The notes below the pieces were generated by a model. That model had not been told where the DNA came from and searched no databases. It saw only the letters and a program-made list of their open reading frames with translations. Of a stretch of DNA of 62,995 bases, positions 26,005-35,821 are shown in pieces (the stretch's first letter is position 1; each line of letters opens with the position of its first letter). A program made the position numbers and the translations under genes. Origin of the DNA: Ignavibacteriota bacterium (GTDB lineage: Bacteria > Bacteroidota > Ignavibacteria > UBA10030); assembly GCA_003170475.1 (NCBI GenBank), contig PMZI01000014.1, positions 1 through 62,995 on the forward strand, in the 5' to 3' direction.

Positions 26005-28368
26005 CTAGAGTGCACCGTTTGCCGAGGCTCTTGACGAGCCTGGAATCTTGAGGAGTTGATTGACCTTGATCTTTGACGAGTGAAGATTGTTATAGCGCAT
26101 GAGCTCTTTTGGAGTTGTGCCGTATTTCAGAGCGATTTTCGAAAGCGTCTCCCCCCTCTTCACTTTGTGCTTCTGCTCCACAGCTCTTTCTTTCGCCACC
26201 GGGTTTGCGGGTTTCACTTCCGCCTTCTGAACCGGTGCTTGCGTTTCGATGATCTTCGTTCGCTCTTCTGGTTCATTGTAGATATCCACGCTCTGTCCCG
26301 CGACGATCTTGTTCCCTTTTAGTCCATTCCAGGTCCTGAGATCGCTGACGCTGACGCCAAACTCCTTCGCAATTTTCTCCAGAGCATCTCCGGGCTGCAC
26401 GGTATATTGAACCCATCCACGGCCGTTTTCGGAGTCCTTCGAAGGGGTGTTCGAGGCAACCACCTCGTTGGAGGTTCCAACTTCTTTTCTTGAAAGATCC
26501 CGTTTCTCGGCAAACGACATTTCATCGACTTTCCTGAGTCGCTCTGCCTTCGCCCCCTCTACCCAAACGACCAACTGCTCGCCGGCCTGGATCGTGCTAC
26601 CGTAGCCGATGTTATTCCAATTACGCAGATCACTTGCCCTGACGCCATACCACTCTGCAATGTGCCCAATGGTGTCACCCCGCTTGACAGTGTATGCGAG
26701 TTGCTCTTTTCCTTTGGGCGCCTTAAGCGATGTCTTCGTTGATCTCGAACTACGAACAACTTCAGGTTTTGCCGCAGCCAGTGCAGCCTGCTTACCTTTT
26801 CCAAAGGTCACCTTGTCGACCTTTTTGTCGTATTCGAACGGGACTTTCGCCAGTTCAATCTCTTCGAGCGACACGGGAATTGCCAGTGAAGAACCGACTT
26901 TCAGCGGCCGATTTGTTTTGATGTTGTTGATGTCCCGCAGAACAGACGCGGTCACCCCGTATTTTGTCGCAATTTTTGCGAGGGTCTGGCCCTTTTGCAC
27001 CTTGTGCATCACCCATGCCTTTTTTTGATCCGCAGGGACCTGTGCGTAGTTCTTGAGGAAATTGTCCTTGCTGCCGAGAGGAATTCGGAGGCGATATCCG
27101 GTCACGCCGGCTGGCGTGTACAATCTGAGAAGTTCGGGATTCAATTCCTGTAGTGTCTCAACGTCGCACTCGACACATTTGGCGAGTACCCTTAAATCGA
27201 CACAATCATCTATCGTGACCACATCAAACATCAGTGGATCAGCGGGTTTCACGTTGAACCCATATTTTTCCGGTTCCATCGCCATCCTGGCGACAGCGAT
27301 ATATTGAGGGATGTAGTTTCGTGTCTGCCGGGGGAGATACTTGCGCATTTCCCAGAAATCCAGCTTTCCACTTCGCCGAATACCCCGATAGATGCGGCCT
27401 GCACCAGCGTTGTAGGAGGCAAGAACGAGGTTCCAATCACCGAGATCGGCGTAGAGGTCCTTCATGTGACGCGCAGCTGCCCGCGTGGATTTCTCGAAAT
27501 CGCGGCGCTCGTCATACCAAAACGATACTTTCAAGCCGTAGAGACTTCCTGTCGCCCGAATAAACTGCCAGAGCCCCACAGCTTTGGCCCAGGACTGTGC
27601 GTCGGCACGCAATCCGCTTTCTGCCATCGAAAGATAAATGAGTTCTTCGGGGACCCCTTCTTCAGCGAAAACTTTCCGCATCGTAGGGAAGTACTTGCCT
27701 CCGAGGTACAGCCATCGTTCGAAGTGATCCCTTCCCCTGTTCATGAAGAAGCTAATCGCACGCTCGACATACTCATTATAAGGAAGAGGCACCATCGTGC
27801 CGGCGATATCATTCTTCGGGACTTCGATTTTGGTAGGTACAGAGGACTCGATGTCATTGTCCAATTGTACAAGCAAAGCTTGATCCGACGCAGATTTGCC
27901 AAGGTCTCTGTGGCTCTTAATGTACTTCTTGTAGTCATCCTTAACGCTTTTGTCAAGGTCGATGAAGTCCTTGTTCGCCTCGACATCATAGTATTGAAGC
28001 TGTTCCAATATTCTGTTGGCGTTCTCGAATTCGGGAACGACCATTGTCGAATCCCCTGCCTCTTCTGCGGCCAATGCAGCGACGTAGTGTTGACGAGCCG
28101 CTTCCATACCACGCGAAATCAAAACCGATTCCGTTTCCACGGTATCCGCGATCCCGTTTGAGACAATCTGGGTGTCAGTAAGAGCAATCGGTTCGTTGAA
28201 TGGAGTGTTCTGTGACCCGGATGGGCTTGGAGGGATTGAATCTCTTGAAGATGCTGATTGTTTCGCGATTTTCTCCATACGGGCGAGAGCCGCTTCACCT
28301 CTGGTTGAACGCTCAGAGGAGCAACTGACGACGAGAAGACACAGCAAACCTAAAAGATATCGCTTCAT
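26005..28368 (-). CDS. MltD-like lytic transglycosylase lipoprotein with four LysM repeats
   Basis: A 787-residue lipoprotein. The start at 28368 gives '[18 protein letters not shown]' with lipobox Cys16. After a helical N-terminal region comes an SLT domain: '[22 protein letters not shown]' (shown in part; the catalytic Glu is in 'AESGL'), '[17 protein letters not shown]' and '[10 protein letters not shown]'. Four LysM peptidoglycan-binding repeats follow ('[16 protein letters not shown]', '[16 protein letters not shown]', '[16 protein letters not shown]', '[16 protein letters not shown]'). It cleaves glycan strands to 1,6-anhydromuropeptides at the outer-membrane inner face. It is longer than E. 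coli MltD (about 450), mainly from extra LysM units and linkers. Monocistronic. Confidence 0.9.
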   Translation of the reverse strand: MKRYLLGLLCLLVVSCSSERSTRGEAALARMEKIAKQSASSRDSIPPSPSGSQNTPFNEPIALTDTQIVSNGIADTVETESVLISRGMEAARQHYVAALAAEEAGDSTMVVPEFENANRILEQLQYYDVEANKDFIDLDKSVKDDYKKYIKSHRDLGKSASDQALLVQLDNDIESSVPTKIEVPKNDIAGTMVPLPYNEYVERAISFFMNRGRDHFERWLYLGGKYFPTMRKVFAEEGVPEELIYLSMAESGLRADAQSWAKAVGLWQFIRATGSLYGLKVSFWYDERRDFEKSTRAAARHMKDLYADLGDWNLVLASYNAGAGRIYRGIRRSGKLDFWEMRKYLPRQTRNYIPQYIAVARMAMEPEKYGFNVKPADPLMFDVVTIDDCVDLRVLAKCVECDVETLQELNPELLRLYTPAGVTGYRLRIPLGSKDNFLKNYAQVPADQKKAWVMHKVQKGQTLAKIATKYGVTASVLRDINNIKTNRPLKVGSSLAIPVSLEEIELAKVPFEYDKKVDKVTFGKGKQAALAAAKPEVVRSSRSTKTSLKAPKGKEQLAYTVKRGDTIGHIAEWYGVRASDLRNWNNIGYGSTIQAGEQLVVWVEGAKAERLRKVDEMSFAEKRDLSRKEVGTSNEVVASNTPSKDSENGRGWVQYTVQPGDALEKIAKEFGVSVSDLRTWNGLKGNKIVAGQSVDIYNEPEERTKIIETQAPVQKAEVKPANPVAKERAVEQKHKVKRGETLSKIALKYGTTPKELMRYNNLHSSKIKVNQLLKIPGSSRASANGAL

Positions 28369-28405
28369 CAGCCCCCAAATGGAGAAGTTGAGTTCTTTCA
28401 ACAAC

Positions 28406-28436
28406 CTAAGATAGCACAATTCCTGCGAACAATCAA
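28406..28436 (-). promoter_or_regulatory. Predicted promoter of the LysM transglycosylase gene
   Basis: Leftward TTG (28436-28434), 20 nt, TATCTTAG (28413-28406). The last two positions deviate partly from TAnnTTTG. Confidence 0.4.
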
Positions 28437-28732
28437 TGAATTCGGGGATTGAGCGTGGACCCTGACACTCTCACTCAGATTCGGATGATCGATGTTGCAC
28501 AAACTTCCCGATCTCCTCAAAACTCCATCCATCGAGAAAAAGATCGAGATTCTCCGGGCAGACTGCTTTCCTTTCTTGTGGGGAAGGAAGACGGTGTCCA
28601 TCAGCAAGCCGCGTCCTCGCGCCCCTTCGACGAGCATTCACCTGTTCATTGGCGCAATGCAAATAGCGAGGCCCAGGAATCTCTTCCCGGGCCTATGGAA
28701 TGATGCCTCGAACGCATCCTTCTCTTCGGAAG
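28437..28732. other. Intergenic stretch downstream of the CpxP-like gene
   Basis: No gene is supported. It contains a G/C-rich hairpin at 28669-28694 (AGGCCC / GGGCCT with an inner GGA / TCC) that may end the sigma operon, although it lacks a clear T-run on the minus strand. Confidence 0.35.
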
Positions 28733-29122
28733 CTATCGATCCGGGTTCTCCCGCCGCTTCGCTTCCCGCTCGTCCATTTCTTTGATATAATCATCGAAAA
28801 GCTTGTTCTGCTCTGGCGCCAGCAATACTCTAATCGACAACCTGAGAGTATCGCGCTTCAAGTGAAATGTCTGCCAGTATCCGTTCTGCACTTGACCGAA
28901 ACTCTGACGGAAAGCCTCAAGGATGGAATCCACTTTCACCGCCTGCGAAGCGTTGAGGTGCAGCCGTTCGGCAAATTGCTTCTGTATTGCGGCCCGCGTC
29001 GGTCGATGGCTTCCCCCCTGACCCGCGAAGTATGTCCTTCCGATATACCCACCCGCAACAAGGCCCAGCAGGAAACTCAGCAGCACGAAAATAAACGTCT
29101 TAGTTTTTAATCCCATGGCCAT
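28733..29122 (-). CDS. CpxP/Spy-like periplasmic protein
   Basis: A 129-residue protein with an N-terminal membrane anchor or signal ('FIFVLLSFLLGLVAGGYIG') followed by a helical region: 'RAAIQKQFAERLHLNASQAVKVDSIL' (shown in part) and 'LLAPEQNKLFDDYIKEMDER'. The pattern 'L-x-L-(T/N)-x-x-Q' and 'L-x-P-E-Q' is that of the Spy/CpxP/heavy-metal-sensor group, which act as ATP-independent chaperones or stress sensors in the periplasm. It follows the anti-sigma factor by 5 nt, so it probably senses envelope stress for, or is an output of, the sigma/anti-sigma pair. Confidence 0.75.
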   Translation of the reverse strand: MAMGLKTKTFIFVLLSFLLGLVAGGYIGRTYFAGQGGSHRPTRAAIQKQFAERLHLNASQAVKVDSILEAFRQSFGQVQNGYWQTFHLKRDTLRLSIRVLLAPEQNKLFDDYIKEMDEREAKRRENPDR

Positions 29123-29127
29123 GCACC

Positions 29128-29583
29128 CTATCGAGTAAGAGCTGCTATCATCACATCGTCTTTTGAAAGCTCATGCTGACTTCCAATGACTGCATGAGCA
29201 GCAGAGTCCGACGACTCGCCGCTGAAATATCGTTCTTCTCCCACCACCGGTTGCGGCGTGAGATAACTCCCTACGGCAACCAGGGCGAAAACGATTACGC
29301 AGAGAGCAACAACGACGTTTCTGGCAAACCGTTCCGGGCCCAACCATATCACATATTCCTGCTCCTGTTGCCTCACTGCCCGTTGAACGGAGTACACGAA
29401 CGATTCCGGCAAAACAACTGACGCAGCATCCCGAATCGATGCCCGGATAGCTCTCAGTACCTGCACCCTTTGCTGGCACACAGCACATCCTTCAACGTGC
29501 GCCTGAAACGACTTCACTTCACGCTCACTCAGCTCGTTGTCGACGTAGGCCGACACCTGACGTTCAAAGGATTTGTGATTCAT
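29128..29583 (-). CDS. Zinc-finger (HC2-type) transmembrane anti-sigma factor
   Basis: A 151-residue anti-sigma factor. The N-terminal zinc motif is 'AHVEGCAVC' (about residues 28-36), the H-x3-C-x2-C of the ZAS/zf-HC2 family; 'SAYVDNELSEREVKSFQAHV' leads into it. One membrane segment ('VVVALCVIVFALVAVGSYL', about 90-108) is followed by a short periplasmic tail. It should hold the cognate sigma factor at the membrane until a signal arrives. Its start overlaps the sigma stop by ATGA. Confidence 0.87.
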   Translation of the reverse strand: MNHKSFERQVSAYVDNELSEREVKSFQAHVEGCAVCQQRVQVLRAIRASIRDAASVVLPESFVYSVQRAVRQQEQEYVIWLGPERFARNVVVALCVIVFALVAVGSYLTPQPVVGEERYFSGESSDSAAHAVIGSQHELSKDDVMIAALTR

Positions 29584-30161
29584 GTTCTCTCCTGAAAGTA
29601 GTCTTTCAGCAATTCTCTCAACTCTTCCCGTGCGCGGAAAATCCGTGATTTGACCGCTTGTTGTGAAATCCGAAGCGTTTTCGCGATCTCCCCATACGAG
29701 AGATCCTGATATTCACGCAGAAGAATAACCGTTCGGTGAAGAGGCGATAATTTACCAAGAGCGCCCCGGATGACTTCCTCTTTTTCCTTCTGCAACAACT
29801 CGTCAGAGGCAGTAACAATCACCTTTGACTTCTTCTCCCCTTCGAGCTTCTTTTCTGTCAAAAAATCCAGAGGAATCAGCTTTCTGATTTTCTTTCTCCG
29901 GATTTCGTCGATACACAGATTCACTGCTATCCGATAAATCCAAGAGTACAAAGATGAATCATACGCAAAGCGCTCAAGCGACCGGAACACTCGTACAAAC
30001 ACCTCTTGGCTCAAATCATCTACTTCTTCCCGGTTACCAAGGGTCAGATAAATGATGTTCGCCACCTGGCGGTGATATCGCCTCACAATCTCTTCGAATG
30101 CCTTCTGATCTCCATTGCGGAAGGCTTCGATGAGCTTGAAATCGTCAACTTGGTGTTCCAC
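29580..30161 (-). CDS. ECF-family RNA polymerase sigma factor (RpoE-like)
   Basis: A 193-residue sigma-70 family protein with only regions 2 and 4. Region 2: 'DQKAFEEIVRRYHRQVANIIY' (shown in part) and 'DLSQEVFVRVFRSLERF...SLYSWIYRIAVNLCIDEIRR'. Region 4: 'LGKLSPLHRTVILLREYQDLSYGEIA' and 'ISQQAVKSRIFRAREELRELL'. It directs transcription of an envelope- or stress-response regulon and is paired with the downstream anti-sigma and CpxP-like genes. A GAAACTTT sequence at 30202-30195 resembles an ECF -35 element and would fit autoregulation. Confidence 0.92.
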   Translation of the reverse strand: MEHQVDDFKLIEAFRNGDQKAFEEIVRRYHRQVANIIYLTLGNREEVDDLSQEVFVRVFRSLERFAYDSSLYSWIYRIAVNLCIDEIRRKKIRKLIPLDFLTEKKLEGEKKSKVIVTASDELLQKEKEEVIRGALGKLSPLHRTVILLREYQDLSYGEIAKTLRISQQAVKSRIFRAREELRELLKDYFQERT

Positions 30162-30187
30162 GCTTGACTGGATGATAAACGGTTATC

Positions 30188-30218
30188 GAATAGTAAAGTT
30201 TCTCGCCATCGTTGACAA
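30188..30218 (-). promoter_or_regulatory. Candidate promoter region of the ECF sigma operon
   Basis: Two readings overlap here. One is TTG (30218-30216), 20 nt, TACTATTC (30195-30188), a weak housekeeping promoter. The other is GAAACTTT (30202-30195), an ECF-type -35 that would allow autoregulation. Neither is strong. Confidence 0.3.
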
Positions 30219-30333
30219 ACAACCACAACTGGAGCTCCAAAACCGCATTCCTGTAAAGCTCTTCAGAAGTAGGAATACCCGACATTGTGTCTCTTGGGCT
30301 CGCGCTCTCCCTACCTTCAACAATTTCAAGAGG

Positions 30334-31443
30334 TTAGCAGGAAAGGACCGTCTCGATCACGCCTCCGCAAACCACATCATCGCCATCGTAGAGGACCACA
30401 GATTGGCCAGGAGTAATCGCCCTTTTTGCCCTTTCGAACACCACACGAATTCCAGATCCCTCCTCGGAATAGACCGTCGCGGCAGAAGCTTCATCCTTGT
30501 ACCGAACCTTTACCTGAACCGACATCCCCTCTGGAACGGTCGACAAGCTCACCATGTTAATTTGACAAGCCGTGAGTCCGTTTCGCATCAACTCCTCCTG
30601 CGAACCAATATGCACAGTATTGGATTTCTTTTCGATTTCGGTCACATAGACGGGTTTCCCGAATGAACCGATTCCGCGCCGTTGCCCGATCGTGTAAAAC
30701 GGATAGCCCCGGTGCTTACCGACAACTTGATCTCCCATCTTGATTTCCCCGGACGATACCCGTGATTCCAGATCCGGAACGCGTTCCTTGAGAAATCGTT
30801 CGTAGCTGTTGTCAGCCACAAAACAGATTTCGAAACTTTCCGCTTTGTTCGCGGTCCGCAGTCCGAAGCGGCGTGCAAGATCCCGCACTTCTGTCTTGGC
30901 CATGTTTCCGAGGGGAAACATAGTCTTGCTCAGCGCAGCCTGGGACAAACCCCAGAGGGCGTACGATTGATCCTTCGCATCGTTGACAGCCTTCGATACA
31001 ACATAACGTTGGCGCGTCGTATCGAAGCGTACTCTCGCATAGTGGCCGGTGGCAAGGAATTGCCCGCCCAGCGCCTCGGCTTTTCGCAGCAGCTCACCCC
31101 ACTTGATTTCCCGATTGCAGATAATGCATGGGTTTGGCGTACGACCCTGAAGATACTCATCGACGAAATTTCCGATCACCCGTTGGCTAAAAGCCTCCCG
31201 AAAATCAACGACGTAGTGCGGGATTCCGATTTGTGCGGCGACCGCGCGTGCATCACTCATGGCACCGAGCCCGCAACAACTGGTCTCATTGGCCACATTC
31301 CCCCCGACCTCGTCGAAGTCGTAGGTCTTCATGGTCACACCGATAACGTTGTAACCCTGTTCCTTCAACAAAGCTGCGGCAACAGAGGAATCAACGCCAC
31401 CGCTCATCGCCACCACAACCGTCGTATTGTTCTTTTCTGCCAT
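30334..31443 (-). CDS. mnmA: tRNA-specific 2-thiouridylase MnmA
   Basis: A 369-residue enzyme that thiolates U34 of tRNA-Lys, -Glu and -Gln. The PP-loop is 'AMSGGVDSSVAA' (about 12-23). The two catalytic cysteines are visible in 'NPCIICNREIKW' and 'SFEICFVADN' (about residues 105 and 200). 'GHYARV' and 'KDQSYALWGLSQ' are also typical, as is the C-terminal barrel ('IGQRRGIGSFGKPVYV'). The start at 31443 is where homologues begin; an in-frame start at 31500 adds an unrelated hydrophobic stretch. It is monocistronic, and no sulphur-relay genes are next to it. Confidence 0.95.
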   Translation of the reverse strand: MAEKNNTTVVVAMSGGVDSSVAAALLKEQGYNVIGVTMKTYDFDEVGGNVANETSCCGLGAMSDARAVAAQIGIPHYVVDFREAFSQRVIGNFVDEYLQGRTPNPCIICNREIKWGELLRKAEALGGQFLATGHYARVRFDTTRQRYVVSKAVNDAKDQSYALWGLSQAALSKTMFPLGNMAKTEVRDLARRFGLRTANKAESFEICFVADNSYERFLKERVPDLESRVSSGEIKMGDQVVGKHRGYPFYTIGQRRGIGSFGKPVYVTEIEKKSNTVHIGSQEELMRNGLTACQINMVSLSTVPEGMSVQVKVRYKDEASAATVYSEEGSGIRVVFERAKRAITPGQSVVLYDGDDVVCGGVIETVLSC

Positions 31444-31548
31444 ACAACTCAAAAATAGCAAATAAAAAACGCAGAAGACACACGATTCTTCTGCGCTCAT
31501 TGCTCCGTCAAAAGCACCTGCGAACTCTGCACCTGTCTCTACACCACG

Positions 31549-32487
31549 CTATTTCGGAATCCTCCTGCCAAACTGGTTGGAGTTCGCTTTTCGCTCAAAG
31601 TACTGATAGGTCAATCGTGATATCTCCTCGATGATCCGTGGACCGTCTGATTCGCGTGCCAACAACTTCGTCATAACGCAGATGGCGTACGGGGCCTTCG
31701 GCAGATAGACAATCCCAACGTCACAACGAACTCCTTCGACGTCCCCTTCTTTGTTCGCGACGATGATCTCAGCCGGAGTCCCGGACCTGATTGGACCGTC
31801 CTTCGGCTTCTGAAGAATCGAGAGCATTTCATCGCTCGCCTTCTTGTTGACGATTTCTCCATGATAGAGTTTCTCCAGGATCATCAACACTTCCTTGGGC
31901 GTTCCAATGTTCTCCCGCCCTTCGGTGGCTGCCTTCATGTCCATCATCATGCGCTGCAACTTGGTCTTGACGGCACCTTGAGACCTAAGGAACTTGTTCA
32001 CGTTCTCCATGCCAACCTGCCTAATAAGCAAGTTGGTTGCGGTATTGTCGCTCAACACAATCATCAGCACCGCGTAGTCTCTGATGCTCATCGAGACGCT
32101 GGACTCGCCAAGCTCGTTCAGAATACCGCTACCGGCAACCCGGACTGAAGATGGGAGTTGCACAATGTCACTCAATCGGATTTTGTGTTCGTCAGCCTGA
32201 TGATAGAGTTCAGCCAGAATATGAATCTTGATGGAACTCGCCTGAGGAAAGATTTCGTTCTCATTGATCGAGAACTTCTCCCCGGTTGCCAAATTCTTGA
32301 TCGCTACCCCTACCACGGCATCGGAAGTCTCGGCAATGGTGCGCACCCGTTGTGCAAATTGCCCCTTCAAAGGATCATCCGCAGAATATGTAAAGGATCC
32401 AAAGAGGAGGATGGCCAAACCGACAATCACTGCCCAGCGGGCAGGTTGCCCTTTCCCCGAGCCGCTCATCCATGTGTGCGAGTTCAT
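31549..32487 (-). CDS. Class A beta-lactamase-like serine hydrolase
   Basis: A 312-residue exported protein of the beta-lactamase/transpeptidase-like fold. Seen: signal/anchor (about 17-35), 'SSIK' (Ser84-Lys87) as SxxK, 'SDN' (145-147), and 'KEG' (245-247) in place of KTG. The omega-loop ExxLN motif with the deacylating Glu is not evident; the region reads 'RMMMDMKAATEGREN'. It may therefore be a housekeeping serine hydrolase or a penicillin-binding protein relative rather than an efficient beta-lactamase. It is the last gene of a three-gene operon, overlapping the tlpA-like gene by ATGA (32484-32487). Confidence 0.8.
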   Translation of the reverse strand: MNSHTWMSGSGKGQPARWAVIVGLAILLFGSFTYSADDPLKGQFAQRVRTIAETSDAVVGVAIKNLATGEKFSINENEIFPQASSIKIHILAELYHQADEHKIRLSDIVQLPSSVRVAGSGILNELGESSVSMSIRDYAVLMIVLSDNTATNLLIRQVGMENVNKFLRSQGAVKTKLQRMMMDMKAATEGRENIGTPKEVLMILEKLYHGEIVNKKASDEMLSILQKPKDGPIRSGTPAEIIVANKEGDVEGVRCDVGIVYLPKAPYAICVMTKLLARESDGPRIIEEISRLTYQYFERKANSNQFGRRIPK

Positions 32488-33044
32488 AAGTCTCCCTTCA
32501 TCTTGTCAACCTCTTTCTTGAAATCGGCGTACGATTGCTGACCGACATGAAAGAACTGTTCCTTCCCGTGTGAGTCGTAGATCAATGACGCGGGAAGGGC
32601 TCCACTCCAGGATCGATTCAGAGCGTTAATGAAATCCTCCTGATGCTGGAACTGAGCAACGTAGACGCGGAATGAAACGTTGGTCTTCCGCAGAAATGGG
32701 ATGATCTTGGTGTCAACTTCGTCGGGATAGTCAGCACTGATGGCAACAACCTCTACCGCCGTCGTGTCGTAGGCATGCGAAAGCTTCACCAGATCAGGGA
32801 ATTCCGCGACGCACGGTGCACACCAGGTCGCCCAGATGTTCAAAACGAGAATCCGACCGTTTCTTTCGCCGATCAATTTCTTGAGGCCTGCTTCATCAAT
32901 CGGCTCAACAAAGAAATCGGTTTGTGAGCTGGTCTGCGCTCGATCCTTCATGGCGTGTGGGCCACTGTCATTCCTGCTGCGACAGGCAAGGCCTGTGAGC
33001 AGGGCAACAACCAGGACTGTGCAGAAAACGAGCTTCTCCATCAC
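32484..33044 (-). CDS. TlpA/ResA-like thiol-disulfide oxidoreductase lipoprotein
   Basis: A 186-residue thioredoxin-fold protein. The signal peptide ends at a lipobox-like 'LTGLAC' (Cys21). The active site is 'ATWCAPC' (about 74-80), followed by 'FPDLVKLSHAY', 'VVAISADYPDE' and the cis-Pro region 'GALPASLIYD'. It reduces disulfides in periplasmic proteins, as in cytochrome c maturation. It overlaps both neighbours by ATGA, in operon with a second redoxin upstream and the beta-lactamase-like gene downstream. Confidence 0.87.
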   Translation of the reverse strand: MMEKLVFCTVLVVALLTGLACRSRNDSGPHAMKDRAQTSSQTDFFVEPIDEAGLKKLIGERNGRILVLNIWATWCAPCVAEFPDLVKLSHAYDTTAVEVVAISADYPDEVDTKIIPFLRKTNVSFRVYVAQFQHQEDFINALNRSWSGALPASLIYDSHGKEQFFHVGQQSYADFKKEVDKMKGDL

Positions 33045-33613
33045 TTGATTCGCTTAATGGAACATCCAAACGCTTTAGTCTCAGTTACTTCGACGGATTT
33101 GCCTTCAAGAATTCGGTCCAACGCAGTGCGGAGATCTTTGGAGGTGACACGGTTTTCCCGTTGTGAATCGTCGATCCTGCCATGATAGAGAACCTCCAGC
33201 TTCGAATTCAGGACATAGATTTCCGGTGTAACAGAGGCTTCTAGCTTGTCTGCAATGACGTTGTTCCAGTCTTTCAGCACCGGGAATTTGAATCCATGTT
33301 CATTCGAGTGATTCCGAACCTCTTCCGCATTTTCCTCTTTATTTGAATTGATGCCAATGAACGCAACGCCTTTCGAACTGTAGTCCTTGTAAAGTTCGAC
33401 CATTCTCCCGTTGTAGCCATTGGAGACAGGACACTGAGTCGCAATAAACATCACAACAATTGCTTTGGATGATTTGTAGTCAGCCAGAGAGTGCTTTGCG
33501 CCGTTGTAGTCCTCAAGAGTAAAATCGCTCACCTTTTTCTTCGTGTCCTCTGCCCGGAGAACTGAAGAAAGCAGCACGACTGCAGTCAAGACAATGAAAA
33601 GCTTCCTCGCCAT
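33041..33613 (-). CDS. Exported redoxin/thioredoxin-family protein with a single-Cys motif
   Basis: A 190-residue protein. The start at 33613 has AAAGGA about 9 nt upstream and begins a signal peptide 'MARKLFIVLTAVVLLSSVLRA'. The fold is AhpC/TSA-Redoxin-like: 'FTLEDYNGAKHSLADYKSSK', 'VVMFIATQCPVSNGYNGRM' with the single Cys in 'CPVS', 'GINSNKEENAEEVRNHSNEH' and 'SVTPEIYVLN'. The usual second Cys of CxxC is replaced, as in the 'CPVSN' group of planctomycete and Bacteroidota redoxins; another Cys lies near the C-terminus ('AFGCSIKR'). First gene of the redoxin-TlpA-beta-lactamase-like operon. Confidence 0.83.
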   Translation of the reverse strand: MARKLFIVLTAVVLLSSVLRAEDTKKKVSDFTLEDYNGAKHSLADYKSSKAIVVMFIATQCPVSNGYNGRMVELYKDYSSKGVAFIGINSNKEENAEEVRNHSNEHGFKFPVLKDWNNVIADKLEASVTPEIYVLNSKLEVLYHGRIDDSQRENRVTSKDLRTALDRILEGKSVEVTETKAFGCSIKRIK

Positions 33614-33783
33614 AACCAGTTCCTTTCGATGATGAGAGAACTTGCATTCGGGAAAACGGGGGCTCCCGCTCCCGTACAACTCAACGGCAGAGAGAGCCGA
33701 CTGGTTCCCTCGTCGCACTGCCTTGACATCTCACTCGAAATCTTCCGAAATTTAAAGAAATGAGGCCGGGAAATCAAACTCCC

Positions 33784-35799
33784 TCAGAGTGCAAAATCCA
33801 ACTGCACACTGACGTGCTTGTTTTCGCCCGCGCTCCCCGCATTCGATTTCTCACTCTTTGTCAGCGAATACTTCACAGCAAGCGCCAGAATCTGTCCCCA
33901 CCGGTAATGACCGAGAATGTAACACCGAAAGCCGCTCCCGAACAACGCAGGAGTGGAATATGCTCCCGGCAGATCGGCTTCATATTCATATACTCGTGAT
34001 TCATAAGACTCAGTCTGAAATGCAACAATTCTCGCACTCACCGAGAGATCAGCGCCGATATCATCGGTCAGATCCTGGAAGAAGAGCATGCCACGCTCCT
34101 GTGCGGATTCGTGTTCCAGTCCTGTGGAGACAATTTCGACGCAGTTTTGCCAACGAAGCGATCCGATGGGGTCGATGCGAAGGGTCGCCCGAAATGTCGT
34201 TCGCCCCTTGCTCTCGCTGCCAGACTGAAGGATATCGACGACATTCAAGAGATCATTTGATTCCGTTTTGTCCTTCTGTCGAAATTGGATCCCGATCCCC
34301 AGATTGCCACGGATTCTGAGATCGGCTTCGACGGAGTATTCATGTCCTTGTGAAGTCATCAGCGAGCTGAATGTTCGCCACGGGAAGGTGAATTGATCGA
34401 CATAGGCTGTAATTCTCAACCAGGCGGCCGGAAGGATTGTGAGTCCGGTATAGATCCCTGATTCGTTCTTGCATCCATTTTCGGATTCGCTGAATCCCGA
34501 ACTATGGAAGTTGTTGTAACTTCTTGAATATGATCTGAACAGGAAGGCGACGCTCAGGTTCGAGAGAAGATTCGCTGAGAATCCAGCGATCGCCGCGGGC
34601 GCTCTCGAACGGTCATGAGCAATTTCCGCGAACACACTCGTGGATCCGTCCGTGTACAGGCCGTCCACACCATATGCGGAGGCGAGATTCCCCTGAAAAC
34701 CAAACGGCCCGGACAATCTCACGCTTTCATCAAATCGTGAACTGAACCCCGACACCCCCAGTTTTATCCCTATTCCCAGATCGATCGTCGCCCGGGCGCC
34801 GAAAGTCTTTTCCCGAAGCCGATCCCGCTTCGCGAGTTCAGTGTCCGTCCGATGCAGATCATCTGATGCAAGATGAGTGATCGCGCCTGCACTGTCCGTG
34901 ATCGCGTCAGACAGTTTGTTCGAGTAGAACAAATGGAGACCGAATCCTCGCTGTTGAGTGTTCACTCCGATTCCTCGAAACGTCATGGACTGCCCTGTCG
35001 AGAGAGACGGCCACACTCCCATCCCATTTCTCGCGACGCCGGATGTCGCCTCACCTCCCTTGGAGAAACCTGAAGGCCTCCAAAACACCAATCCCTGGCC
35101 ACCATCAACCAGATAGTCTCCCAGCACCAGTCGCGTGGAACATGCAGGAATGTTGGCCTCGATTTGCCATCTGAAAAGATCGGCATAGTTCTTCTCACCG
35201 GGGTCCTTTGATGTCAGAAGTCCGAACGACAGCGATGAGCCCGTCAGCCATTCATCGTTCCCCTTCGATTTGCGTGATTCCGGCGAAAGGCTGAATCGTC
35301 CTGCAATTCTTGTGTAGACCTTATCGGGCGCGCCCAGGTATCGGACGCCATCAGATGCAGGGTCTTCCGAGAGCTTCCGATCCATCCGCAATCGCACATT
35401 CAGAACCGGGCGAGAGTTTCGGCGAGACGTCTTGCCCATGAACGTGACATATGGCCCAATTGCCTCGATCACTTCCGGCTCAAGACCCTCGATATTGTGC
35501 AGGTCTTTTTTGGATTCAATCGGATGACTTTTGCGGTAAGTCACAATGCGATAGGCCGCCTGAGCACTCATTCCGGGAATTTGCTGCAACTCGGCAGCAT
35601 TCGCGTGCGAAATATCCAAAGGATCCTCCTCCAACTGCCGAAGATTGTCGAGATACGGCATGACATCGATCGTCTCCGATGCGGGCTCCACGATGCGGGT
35701 GCTCATTTCCACTCCAGGAATTCTCAGCGTGTCACGCGACTCCTGCCATCCTCCCCCTCTACAAAGTTGAGCCCTCACGAGCAGAATGAGAATGAGCAT
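33784..35799 (-). CDS. Helix-hairpin-helix (ComEA-like) N-terminal, outer-membrane barrel-like protein
   Basis: A 671-residue protein starting at 35799 with a hydrophobic signal ('MLILILLVRAQLC'). Residues about 45-105 carry a ComEA-type tandem helix-hairpin-helix ('ISHANAAELQQIPGMSAQAA', 'KKDLHNIEGLEPEVIEAIGP'). The remaining 560 residues are alternating polar/aromatic strands ending '...HVSVQLDFAL', like an outer-membrane barrel. This pairing is seen in conserved Bacteroidota proteins of unknown role; DNA binding by the HhH is possible but unproven. An in-frame ATG at 36078 would run inside the upstream gene and is rejected. It follows the PorV-like gene by 22 nt. Confidence 0.75.
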   Translation of the reverse strand: MLILILLVRAQLCRGGGWQESRDTLRIPGVEMSTRIVEPASETIDVMPYLDNLRQLEEDPLDISHANAAELQQIPGMSAQAAYRIVTYRKSHPIESKKDLHNIEGLEPEVIEAIGPYVTFMGKTSRRNSRPVLNVRLRMDRKLSEDPASDGVRYLGAPDKVYTRIAGRFSLSPESRKSKGNDEWLTGSSLSFGLLTSKDPGEKNYADLFRWQIEANIPACSTRLVLGDYLVDGGQGLVFWRPSGFSKGGEATSGVARNGMGVWPSLSTGQSMTFRGIGVNTQQRGFGLHLFYSNKLSDAITDSAGAITHLASDDLHRTDTELAKRDRLREKTFGARATIDLGIGIKLGVSGFSSRFDESVRLSGPFGFQGNLASAYGVDGLYTDGSTSVFAEIAHDRSRAPAAIAGFSANLLSNLSVAFLFRSYSRSYNNFHSSGFSESENGCKNESGIYTGLTILPAAWLRITAYVDQFTFPWRTFSSLMTSQGHEYSVEADLRIRGNLGIGIQFRQKDKTESNDLLNVVDILQSGSESKGRTTFRATLRIDPIGSLRWQNCVEIVSTGLEHESAQERGMLFFQDLTDDIGADLSVSARIVAFQTESYESRVYEYEADLPGAYSTPALFGSGFRCYILGHYRWGQILALAVKYSLTKSEKSNAGSAGENKHVSVQLDFAL

Positions 35800-35821
35800 C
35801 ACGATAAAGTCCGGCGTAGCC

